From NCBI GenBank assembly GCA_017534885.1, contig JAFXVR010000026.1:96261-160260 (forward strand): a stretch of 64,000 nt of DNA, given 5' to 3'. Below, piece by piece: positions 27,178 to 36,153 of this stretch (positions are counted from its first letter, which is position 1; each line of letters starts with the position of its first letter). The DNA is from Clostridia bacterium (GTDB lineage: Bacteria > Bacillota > Clostridia > Christensenellales > Aristaeellaceae). The position numbers were made by a program, and so were the translations under genes. The notes below the pieces were generated by a model that did not search any database, was not told the DNA's origin, and worked only from the letters and a program-made list of their open reading frames with translations.

Positions 27178-28395
27178 TCATTCCGCCATGCTGTCCGTGT
27201 GCCCGATGCCGATCAGGGTGGTCACGGTGCGCACGAACTTCTGCTTGTTATAGGTGGCCATTTTGTTGAGCATCCGCCCGCGGAAAACCAGCGCCATGGT
27301 GTTGCCGCCGTCCAGGTTCAGGGCCTGGGTGACACCGCGCTCCCGCATCATCTCGGCCACGCGCTGCAGCATGGTGCCCTTGCTGGTTTTGATGCGGCCC
27401 TGGACGGACAGGAGCAGGTAGTGCCCGGGCTCGATCATGCCCAGAGCCTGGCGCGGCTCAATGCTCCGGTAATAGTCGTACACCAGGTCGTTGATCTCCC
27501 CGTTCCGGAGCAGGATCGGGCCGAAGCTGAACACGTTGACCGCGCCCATGGCGACCAGCTTCTCAGCGGTGTGCTCATTGCAGACGTAGACCTCCAGGCG
27601 GCCGTCGGGATACTGGGCCAGCATGTCCAGGTTCGGCAGGTGATGGCCGGCTTTCTTGTTGGTCTGGCTGCTGATGATCTCCCCGTTCCGGATGATGATG
27701 CCCACGGTCTCTTTGTCCGCCATGCGGGTGGCGTAGAAGTCGTCCGAAAAGCCCAGCACAAAGCCGGCGTCCTTCGCAATGTCGTAGGGATAGCGGAACT
27801 TTTTGCCTGGATGCGCCGGGTCGGTGACGGCGGTCTCAAAGGCCATGCCGCCCCGCGTCCAGATTTCCGTCTCAAACCAGATGAGGGGAACGGAAGCGTC
27901 CTGCCTGCGGGTGATGACAATGCGCAAATCAGGGCTGAGGTAAATCCACAGCCCCTCGTCGTCGTTCTCGTAGAAATACTCGCCCTCCGCGGCCAGAAAG
28001 CCTTCCGTGTCCCGCTCAGGCCAGTCCGGCACGGGAGTGGGAGCGGCCGATGCCAGGGGACGCAGAGTCGGCTGAGGCGCCTTTTTCGCGCTGTCTGAAA
28101 AGAGGACGTCCCAGGTCAGCCCGTCCAGCACGCCTGTTTCCTCCAGCCCGTTGGCCCGCTGAAAAGCCCGCACGGCCTCGGCGGTCTTTTCCGTGTATTC
28201 CCTAGACAGACTGGTCTTGCCGAAGTACTTCAGCGCCTGCAGCCGCTTTTTCGCCTGAAGCACCCGCTCCCCCCTGTCGCCCACGGTCAGGGCAGTCCCC
28301 TCTTCCGCCAGCGCGGAGGGCAGGGGAGGGGTCAGCAGCGGCAACAGCATCAGCGCACAGAGCGCGCATGTCAGAAACCGGGTCAGCCTGCGCAT
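27178..28395 (-). CDS. Peptidoglycan-binding phosphodiester glycosidase (NAGPA-like), secreted
   Basis: Secreted protein of about 405 aa. A signal peptide (FLTCALCALMLLPLLTPPLPSALA) is followed by a PG_binding_1 repeat (about 35-95, VLQAKKRLQALKYFG...GLTWDVLF). After a Pro-rich linker comes a NAGPA/DUF2233 catalytic domain, with the late motifs GPILLRNG and ALNLDGGNTMALVFRG. Known relatives hydrolyse GlcNAc-phosphodiester links; a cell-envelope polymer is a reasonable target. ATG 28395 is chosen because the signal peptide starts there. It leads an operon with capA behind its own promoter. Confidence 0.88.
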   Translation of the reverse strand: MRRLTRFLTCALCALMLLPLLTPPLPSALAEEGTALTVGDRGERVLQAKKRLQALKYFGKTSLSREYTEKTAEAVRAFQRANGLEETGVLDGLTWDVLFSDSAKKAPQPTLRPLASAAPTPVPDWPERDTEGFLAAEGEYFYENDDEGLWIYLSPDLRIVITRRQDASVPLIWFETEIWTRGGMAFETAVTDPAHPGKKFRYPYDIAKDAGFVLGFSDDFYATRMADKETVGIIIRNGEIISSQTNKKAGHHLPNLDMLAQYPDGRLEVYVCNEHTAEKLVAMGAVNVFSFGPILLRNGEINDLVYDYYRSIEPRQALGMIEPGHYLLLSVQGRIKTSKGTMLQRVAEMMRERGVTQALNLDGGNTMALVFRGRMLNKMATYNKQKFVRTVTTLIGIGHTDSMAE

Positions 28396-28429
28396 GGTTT
28401 CACGCCTTTCCAGCCATATTGCCAGAAAC

Positions 28430-28459
28430 ATTATAGGCGAAAACAGGGGCGGTGTAAAG
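28430..28459 (-). promoter_or_regulatory. Sigma-A promoter for the glycosidase-capA operon
   Basis: Read leftward, TTTACA (28459-28454) and TATAAT (28435-28430) are 18 bp apart, 35 bases before the glycosidase ATG. Confidence 0.7.
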
Positions 28460-28493
28460 TGGGTTGGGGGTCGCAGGGGGCCGGCTGGAACGG

Positions 28494-29813
28494 TCAATCC
28501 AGATACACTGCCTCCCACTCCACCTCCGCCCCATTCACCGCATTCTCCGCCGTATCGATGGCTTCCACCTTCCATACCGACTCAGCCGGGGCGGCGATCC
28601 AGAGGGTCTGCCGGGCTTCACCGGCGATCTCGACAGTCCAGCGGCCTTCGCCTTCGGGGGTCAGATGCCACCAGGCGGGGGAGGAGAGCGTCCAGCCGTC
28701 CTGCAGGAGGCGGAGGGAGGCGATTTCAGCGCCTTCGGGAGCGGATACGGCGGTGACGGTCAGCCGCCAGTCGGCGTAGGGGTTCAGGGTGTAGGCGGGG
28801 GAGAGGGACAGCTCCCGGATGGCGCGGGAAAAGGTCCAGGCCGGGTCGGAGAGAAAGGAGCCGCGATAGCCGAATTCCGTTTTGTTCCGCCAGCCCCAGG
28901 CTGGGTTGGCGGCGTTTTTTTCATAATTGTCACCGTTGAAGGCCGCGTATTCGCCGAAGGTCTGTCCCGGGCCATAGGGGCCGCCGCGGCGGTTCCAGAG
29001 GGTCGAAAGGGGTTCGAGCGCATAGGAGCAGGGATTGTCGGTGTACGCGCCCTTGAAGGTCAGGGGCACCTGGGCTTCGCCGCCGTAATAGTAGCGGATG
29101 CCGCTGTCGCCCACGGACCAGTACAGGCTGTGGCCCGCGGCGGACTCGATGGAGTGGCCGGCGTGGGAGAGGGTACCGTTGGGGGTGATGTAAATCACCG
29201 GACGGTCGCCGTCCAGGGCCAGGCCGCCCGCCAGCCGGGAACCGGCCTCCGCGGTCAGCCCGTCGCCGTAGAAGGGCACGCCGCCGTGACCCTGGGTGTA
29301 CATGCACACCGGCGGGAGGAAGGCGTTTTCGGCGCGGGGGACGCAGAGCATGATGCCCTCAAAATCGTTCTCATGCTTGTCCAGCCAGATCTCCGCGTCG
29401 TCCCGGGGATGATAGAAGCAGTAGCCCACGAAATAGTGGGTGTCCGTTTCCTGCACCGACCAGTACACGGTGGCCTTCAGCGGAAAGGAAGCCATATACT
29501 CCCAGTTGTTGTCCGCGGCCCAGTCGCCGTCAAAGTCCACCGCGGAGATGAAGTCGCCTTTGCCGGAGGCGGAGATCAGCACATTGACAGCCGCGTGCAC
29601 CTCCGGGGCATAGTGAACGGCGATTTCCTCCGGCGTCAGGATGCCGTCGGCAAAGGCTTCCTCAGCGCTGAGCTCAACGCGGGGCAGCGGTGTGCGGGAC
29701 TGAGCGCTCCAGCGTCCCCAGAGCAGGGCTTTGCCGGTGAAATACAGGAGGAAGGCCAGAAAGATGAGCCCGAGGCTCTTCAGGATGGGATGGCGGCGCT
29801 TGTCTCTGGACAT
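28494..29813 (-). CDS. Uncharacterised membrane-anchored protein
   Basis: A 439-aa protein with an uncleaved-looking N-terminal helix (SLGLIFLAFLLYFTGKALLW) after a basic stretch, so probably anchored with its bulk outside. The exterior part is rich in Trp, Tyr and Gly. FVGYCFYHPRDDAEIW followed by KHENDFEGIMLCV recalls the Vps62/NPP1-like motif (xHENDxEG), and HAGHS and AAGHS repeat further on. The C-terminal 100 residues look like a beta-sandwich. Function unknown; the resemblance is limited to these short motifs. It lies upstream of the glycosidase-capA genes but they have a separate promoter. Confidence 0.75.
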   Translation of the reverse strand: MSRDKRRHPILKSLGLIFLAFLLYFTGKALLWGRWSAQSRTPLPRVELSAEEAFADGILTPEEIAVHYAPEVHAAVNVLISASGKGDFISAVDFDGDWAADNNWEYMASFPLKATVYWSVQETDTHYFVGYCFYHPRDDAEIWLDKHENDFEGIMLCVPRAENAFLPPVCMYTQGHGGVPFYGDGLTAEAGSRLAGGLALDGDRPVIYITPNGTLSHAGHSIESAAGHSLYWSVGDSGIRYYYGGEAQVPLTFKGAYTDNPCSYALEPLSTLWNRRGGPYGPGQTFGEYAAFNGDNYEKNAANPAWGWRNKTEFGYRGSFLSDPAWTFSRAIRELSLSPAYTLNPYADWRLTVTAVSAPEGAEIASLRLLQDGWTLSSPAWWHLTPEGEGRWTVEIAGEARQTLWIAAPAESVWKVEAIDTAENAVNGAEVEWEAVYLD

Positions 29814-29967
29814 GGGAGCCTCCTTCTGATGGCGGAATGTATGGTGCCTGTACGGTGTGCGGAAGATGGAGCCTGCAGCGCTGACTCTTTCGCCATGCGG
29901 AAACGGTTTTCCTGCATATTTGAAGCGGCGGGACTTGCATTTTCTCGGAATATAACTTGCAAAAACC

Positions 29968-29996
29968 TTGACGTACAGCGGGTATTCCGCTATAAT
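29968..29996 (+). promoter_or_regulatory. Sigma-A promoter of the first Opp operon, with palindromic spacer
   Basis: TTGACG (29968-29973) and TATAAT (29991-29996) have a 17-bp spacer. Within it lies the palindrome AGCGG-GTATT-CCGCT (29977-29991), a possible repressor site. The first permease starts 42 bases further on. Confidence 0.8.
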
Positions 29997-30037
29997 GTAT
30001 CAGCGCATTTCTACCGTGCGCCGCCTGGAGGACGCAT

Positions 30038-30964
30038 ATGAACGCACGTTTTCTTTCTTATCTGGTCAAGCGGCTGCTGATGGCCCTGCTCACCATCTTT
30101 CTGGTGATTGCCATCACCTTTTTCGTGATGCACGCGATCCCGGCCAGCCCCTTCAGCTCGGAGAAGGCCAAGAGTGACGCGGTGATCGCCGCGCTGGAGG
30201 CCAAGTACGGCTTCGACAAGCCGGTGCCGGTGCAGTTCATGAATTATCTGTGGAATATCCTGCATGGCGACTTCGGCCTGTCCACCGGCTGGGTGGGCAA
30301 CACGGTCATTGACCTGATCATCGGCGGCTTCTCCTACTCGGCCCGCATCGGCTTTACGGCGGGTCTGATCGCCATCGTGATGGGCGTGGTTTTAGGCTCG
30401 GTGGCGGCCCTGCAGCGCGGGCGGTTTGCGGACAAAATCATCCAGGTCATCACCACGGCCCTGGTCTCGATGCCCTCCTTCGTGATGGCCACACTCCTGC
30501 TGCTGGTCTTTGCCCTGCAACTGGGCTGGCTGCCTTCCATGGGCAATCAGCCGGGCGGCCTGATCCTGCCGGTCATCTCCCTGAGCCTTTACCCGATGGC
30601 TTACGTCACCAAGCTGCAGCGCTCCTCCATGCTGGACGTGCTGGGGCAGGACTACATCCGCACCGCCCGGGCCAAGGGCGTCAAAAACAGCAAGGTCATC
30701 TTCAAGCACGCGCTGAAAAACACCCTGACGCCGGTCATCACCTACGCTGGCCCCATGATGGCCTACATCCTCACCGGCTCCATGGTGGTGGAGAACATCT
30801 TCTCCGTGCCGGGGCTGGGGCGGCTCTTCACCAACTCCATGCTGCGCACCGATTACATGATGATCATGGGCGTGACGATCTTCCTGGCCACGATGATCAT
30901 CCTGATGAACTTCATCGGCGACATTCTCTACAAGGTGGTCGATCCCCGGATCGAGCTGGGCTGA
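30038..30964 (+). CDS. oppB: Oligopeptide/dipeptide ABC transporter permease (OppB/DppB)
   Basis: Permease of 308 aa with six membrane helices. The family loop DYIRTARAKGVKNSKVIFKHALKN (about 207-230) is the ATPase-docking EAA motif, and the C-terminus DILYKVVDPRIELG is diagnostic of OppB/DppB. It opens a five-gene operon (oppB-oppC-oppD-oppF-oppA) that takes up peptides, or possibly nickel or sugar-peptide ligands. GGAGG lies 7 bases before ATG 30038. Normal family size, in contrast to the second system downstream. Confidence 0.93.
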   Translation: MNARFLSYLVKRLLMALLTIFLVIAITFFVMHAIPASPFSSEKAKSDAVIAALEAKYGFDKPVPVQFMNYLWNILHGDFGLSTGWVGNTVIDLIIGGFSYSARIGFTAGLIAIVMGVVLGSVAALQRGRFADKIIQVITTALVSMPSFVMATLLLLVFALQLGWLPSMGNQPGGLILPVISLSLYPMAYVTKLQRSSMLDVLGQDYIRTARAKGVKNSKVIFKHALKNTLTPVITYAGPMMAYILTGSMVVENIFSVPGLGRLFTNSMLRTDYMMIMGVTIFLATMIILMNFIGDILYKVVDPRIELG

Positions 30965-31018
30965 GACAGGGACGGACGCGCGAAATACCGCCTGCCGGGC
31001 GGAACCAGGGGAGACAAC

Positions 31019-32104
31019 ATGTCTGAAGCAAAAAAGCCAACCAATGCACCGCTGAACCTGCGCAAAGAGGGAAAGCCTTTCAAGAACCCGCTGAGCCTGC
31101 AGATCGATCCGGCGCTGTTTGAAAAGGCCTCCGACGAGGAGAAGGCCCAGCAGGTCACCATGCGGGAGTCGGTGTCCTTCATGCGGGACGCCATGCGCCG
31201 GCTGCGGCGGAACCACATCGCCATGGCCTCCCTCTGCGTGATCCTGCTGATCGCGCTGATCGCCTTTGTGGTGCCCACCTTCTACCCCTACACCTACACC
31301 AAGCAGGACGTGTCCGCCCAGAACCTGGCGCCCTTTCAGTACAGCGCCAAGGAGCAGGCCAAGATTGACAGGGGACAGGACGTCTTCCCGCACATCATGG
31401 GCACGGACGCCCTGGGCCGGGACTACGCCATCCGCGTGATCTACGGCACCCGCATCTCCCTGCTGGTGGGCATCTTTTCCGCGCTGATCGTCATCATCAT
31501 CGGCATTATCTACGGCGCGATATCCGGCTACTTCGGCGGCAAGGTGGACATGATCATGATGCGCATCGTGGACATCATCTACTCCCTGCCGGACGTGCTG
31601 ATCGTGATCCTGCTGTCGGTGGCCATCAAGGACTGGGTGTCCACCTCCAAGAGCGAGCTCATCGCGCGGCTGGGCGCGGGCATGGTATCCATCTTCATCG
31701 TGTTCGGCCTGCTGTACTGGGTCTCCATGGCGCGGCAGGTGCGCGGCCAGATCCTGTCCATCAAGGAGCAGGAGTATGTGCTGGCCTCCAGGGCCATCGG
31801 CGCGTCCCCGGCCCGGATCATCCGCAAGCACATGATCCCCAACTGCGTGTCGGTCATCATCATCATCGCCGCCATGCAGATTCCCAGCGCCATCTTCACC
31901 GAGAGCTTCCTGAGCTTCCTGGGTCTGGGCGTTTCGATCCCGATGCCCTCCCTGGGCTCCCTGGCCTCTGACGCCCGGACGGGCCTGCGCTCCTACCCCT
32001 GGCAGCTCATCTTCCCGGCCCTGTCCATCTTCCTGATCGTGCTGTCCTTCAACCTGCTGGGCAACGGCCTGCGCGACGCTTTCGACCCGAAGCTCCGCTC
32101 ATAA
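31019..32104 (+). CDS. oppC: Oligopeptide ABC transporter permease (OppC)
   Basis: Second permease, 361 aa. A cytoplasmic N-terminus of about 70 residues precedes TM1; a short outside loop leads to the GTDALGRDYAIRV motif, and the docking loop EYVLASRAIGASPARIIRKHMIPN follows. The C-terminus LLGNGLRDAFDPKLRS is typical. The start ATG 31019 follows GGGGAGACAAC. It lies 54 bases after oppB and 14 before oppD. Confidence 0.93.
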   Translation: MSEAKKPTNAPLNLRKEGKPFKNPLSLQIDPALFEKASDEEKAQQVTMRESVSFMRDAMRRLRRNHIAMASLCVILLIALIAFVVPTFYPYTYTKQDVSAQNLAPFQYSAKEQAKIDRGQDVFPHIMGTDALGRDYAIRVIYGTRISLLVGIFSALIVIIIGIIYGAISGYFGGKVDMIMMRIVDIIYSLPDVLIVILLSVAIKDWVSTSKSELIARLGAGMVSIFIVFGLLYWVSMARQVRGQILSIKEQEYVLASRAIGASPARIIRKHMIPNCVSVIIIIAAMQIPSAIFTESFLSFLGLGVSIPMPSLGSLASDARTGLRSYPWQLIFPALSIFLIVLSFNLLGNGLRDAFDPKLRS

Positions 32105-32118
32105 AGGAGGGAAAAGCG

Positions 32119-33128
32119 ATGAGCATGCTGGAAGTCAAAGACCTGCATACCTCCTTTTTCACCCCCTCGGGCGAGGTGAAAGCCATCAACGGCCTGTCCT
32201 TTTCCCTGGACAAGGGCAAGGTGCTGGGCATTGTGGGGGAGAGCGGCTCCGGCAAATCGGTGACCGCCTACTCCATCCTGCAGATCCTGACCAGCCCCGG
32301 CCGCATTGTATCCGGCTCCATCAAGCTGCACGGCGACGAGCTGGTGGGCAAGAGCGAGGAGGAAATGCGGAAGATCCGCGGCAACAAGATCAGCATTATT
32401 TTCCAGGACCCCATGACCTCCCTGAACCCGACCTTCACCATCGGCAACCAGCTGCGGGAGGCCATCCTGCTGCACACCGACCGCAACCGGGAGCAGGCCG
32501 AGGCCCGGGCCATCGAAATGCTGCAGCTGGTGGGCATCTCCGAGCCGGAGAAGCGCATCCACCAGTACGCCTATGAGCTCTCCGGCGGCATGCGCCAGCG
32601 GGTGATGATCGCCATGGCGCTGGCCTGCGAGCCGGACATCCTGATCGCCGACGAGCCCACTACCGCCCTGGATGTGACCATTCAGGCCCAGATTCTGGAG
32701 CTGATGCTGCAGCTGCAGAAGGAGCTGGGCATGGCCATCATCATGATCACCCACGACATGGGCGTGATCGCCTCCATCTGCGACGAGGTGATCGTGATGT
32801 ACGCCGGCGGCGTGTGCGAGCGCGGCACCACCGACGCGATTTTCTATCACCCCATGCACGAGTATACCCGGGGCCTGATGCGCTCCATTCCCGACATGAG
32901 CGACGACGACAAGACGCGGCTGGTGCCCATCACCGGCACGCCCATCGACCTGCTGCACATGCCCCCGGGCTGTCCCTTCGCGCCCCGCTGCGACGTGGCC
33001 ATGAAGATCTGCCTGCAGGAGAAACCGAAGGAGTACTGGGTGGGCCGTGACCACCTGTCCGCCTGCTGGATGAACGTGAAGGAGGGCACCTGTTTCACCG
33101 AGCGGCCCGAGGGAGAGGAGGCGGAGGC

Positions 33129-33132
<4 letters not shown>
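32119..33132 (+). CDS. oppD: Oligopeptide ABC transporter ATP-binding protein (OppD)
   Basis: ATPase of 337 aa. Walker A GESGSGKS begins near residue 41, the Q-loop Gln is residue 96 ([11 protein letters not shown]), the signature SGGMRQR starts at 155, and Walker [13 protein letters not shown] follows. The C-terminal oligopeptide-transporter domain is present, with RCDVAMKIC, a truncated form of the Cys motif. AAAGGAGG precedes ATG 32119. It overlaps oppF by four bases (ATGA). It serves as the normal-size reference for the enlarged OppD of the second system. Confidence 0.95.
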
Positions 33133-34106
<974 letters not shown>

Positions 34107-34166
34107 AGCAACCCCCGTCGTTTCCGCCCACGTGGCGTAAACAATATTATTTCAAGGAGGATTCCC

Positions 34167-35936
34167 ATGAAGAAGATCGTTGCGCTTCTGCTGGCCCTGA
34201 CCATGGTGATGAGCCTGGCTTCCTTCGCTTCCGCTGAGGAAGGCAAAGTCATCAGCCTGTTCCTGGGCGGCGGCACGCCCCTGTCCATGGATCCGGCGCT
34301 GAACAGCGCTTCCGCCGGCTCCAACATCATCCGCTCCGCTTTCGCGGGCCTGACTGGCTTCCAGTACAACGAAGCCGGCGAGGCCGTGATGGCCCCCGAG
34401 CTGGCTGAGAGCTATGAGGTCTCCGAGGACGGCCTGACCTACACCTTCGTCCTGCGCGAAGGCCTGAAGTGGTCCGACGGCACCGACGCCACCGCGAGCC
34501 AGATCAAGGCTTCCTGGGAGCGCGCCGCTTCCGCCGAGCTGGGCGCTGACTACGGCTTCCTGTATGACGTGATCAGCCGCAAGGAAGACGGCAGCCTGGA
34601 CATCGACGTGGACGACGAGGCCCGCACCTTCGTGGTGCACCTGCCCCAGCCCTGCGCCTATTTCCTGGACCTGTGCGCTTTCGTGCCCTTCTATCCCGTG
34701 CGCGTCGACCTGGCTGACAACGAGGGCATCTGGGCCACCAACCCCGAGACCTACATCGGCCTGGGCGCCTTCCGCATGACCAAGTATGCGGTGGACGACG
34801 TCATCACCTTCGAGAAGAACCCCTACTACTGGAACGCGGACGCTGTGAAGCTGAGCGGCCTCAACTTCTACCTCTCTGAGGACAACACCGCTATCCTGAC
34901 CGCCTACGAGAACGGCACCGTGCAGTACATCCAGTCCATCTCCTCCTCTGAGTTTGACCGGCTGAACAGCACCTATCCCGGTGAGCTGCAGTTCTGGCCC
35001 ACCCAGGGCACCTACTACATCCTCTTCAACGTGCACAAGGACCTGAGCCCCGAAGCCAAGCAGCTGACCGTGCAGGAGATGAGCAAGGCCCGCTATGCCC
35101 TGGGCCTGCTGATCAACCGCTACGAGGTTGTGACCTATGTGACCAAGGGCGGCGAAGTCGCGGCGACCGGCTTCTTCCCCAAGGGCCTGGCTGACGGCCT
35201 GAACAGCGATGTGCGCTCCGCTGAGGGCTACGGCGTGTGGTACACCGGCACCAACGAGTTCTCCGAGGTCAACCCCGACCTGACCGTGGACCAGGTGGAA
35301 GCCCTCCAGATCCTGATTGATCTGGGCTATCCCTACACCGGCTCCATCGAGGGCGGCGACATCGTGTTCACCGACTTCCCCTCCATCGAGTTCGCGTTCA
35401 ACAACAGCGGCAACAACGCCCTGATCATCCAGTACGTGCAGGAGACCTGGAACCGCTTCGGCATCACCGGCGTGGTCAACCAGGAAGCCTGGGCCACCCT
35501 GCAGCAGAAGCTGAAGGCCGGCGACGCCGAGGCCGCTCGTATGGGCTGGATCGCTGACTTCAACGACGTTGTGAACTTCCTGGAGATCTTCATCTCCGCC
35601 TCCGGCAACAACTATCCGCGCCTTGGCCGCGCCATCGGCGACTACACCCGCAACAGCGAGGTGACCGCTGACGCCGGCATGGGCGCTTACTGGGGCGAGA
35701 ACGGCGACCAGACCTGGGCTGAGGCTTACGACGCCCTGGTGGACGCCGTGAAGGCCGCCACCGATCCCGTGGAGCGCGCCTCTCTGGCGGCCCAGGCTGA
35801 GAAGATCCTGATGGCCACCGGCGGCGTCAACCCGCTCTACTACTACACCACCGCCCAGATGCTCAAGCCCAACGTGCACGACGTGATCCGTCTGGCCACC
35901 GGCGACGTCATCTGGACCTATGCCGACATCGACTGA
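34167..35936 (+). CDS. oppA: Oligopeptide-binding protein (family 5)
   Basis: Substrate-binding protein of 589 aa. The signal peptide (KKIVALLLALTMVMSLASFASA) has a good signal-peptidase I site and no Cys, so it is not an evident lipoprotein, unusual for a Gram-positive binding protein. SBP_bac_5 features include LAESYEVSEDGLTYTFVLREGLKWSDG. AAGGAGG precedes ATG 34167. It is last in the first Opp operon, 60 bases after oppF, and is followed by a terminator. Confidence 0.92.
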   Translation: MKKIVALLLALTMVMSLASFASAEEGKVISLFLGGGTPLSMDPALNSASAGSNIIRSAFAGLTGFQYNEAGEAVMAPELAESYEVSEDGLTYTFVLREGLKWSDGTDATASQIKASWERAASAELGADYGFLYDVISRKEDGSLDIDVDDEARTFVVHLPQPCAYFLDLCAFVPFYPVRVDLADNEGIWATNPETYIGLGAFRMTKYAVDDVITFEKNPYYWNADAVKLSGLNFYLSEDNTAILTAYENGTVQYIQSISSSEFDRLNSTYPGELQFWPTQGTYYILFNVHKDLSPEAKQLTVQEMSKARYALGLLINRYEVVTYVTKGGEVAATGFFPKGLADGLNSDVRSAEGYGVWYTGTNEFSEVNPDLTVDQVEALQILIDLGYPYTGSIEGGDIVFTDFPSIEFAFNNSGNNALIIQYVQETWNRFGITGVVNQEAWATLQQKLKAGDAEAARMGWIADFNDVVNFLEIFISASGNNYPRLGRAIGDYTRNSEVTADAGMGAYWGENGDQTWAEAYDALVDAVKAATDPVERASLAAQAEKILMATGGVNPLYYYTTAQMLKPNVHDVIRLATGDVIWTYADID

Positions 35937-35957
35937 TCGGCTGAACTGAATCCCCGG

Positions 35958-35996
35958 ACCGCCGCAGCTCAAGGGCCGCGGCGGCCCTTTCTTATG
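35958..35996 (+). terminator. Terminator after the first Opp operon
   Basis: CCGCCGC and GCGGCGG form a stem around AGCTCAAGGGCC, followed by CCCTTTCTT, about 25 bases after the oppA stop. Confidence 0.75.
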
Positions 35997-36072
35997 GGGG
36001 AGCGGGATGAAGAAAAGACAAAACAAGTACAGTCCGGGGCCGCGGCCCGGCCAATTTCCTCAAAACCTGTCA

Positions 36073-36101
36073 TTGACAAGTTTTCCCTTCCGAATTATAA
36101 T
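36073..36101 (+). promoter_or_regulatory. Perfect consensus sigma-A promoter of the second Opp operon
   Basis: TTGACA (36073-36078), a 17-bp spacer and TATAAT (36096-36101): both hexamers are full consensus. The binding protein begins 52 bases later, so constitutive high expression is expected. Confidence 0.88.
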
Positions 36102-36153
36102 GTGTGAGATACCGTGAGAGACATAGCGGTACAATTTGACAGGAGGGATTTCA

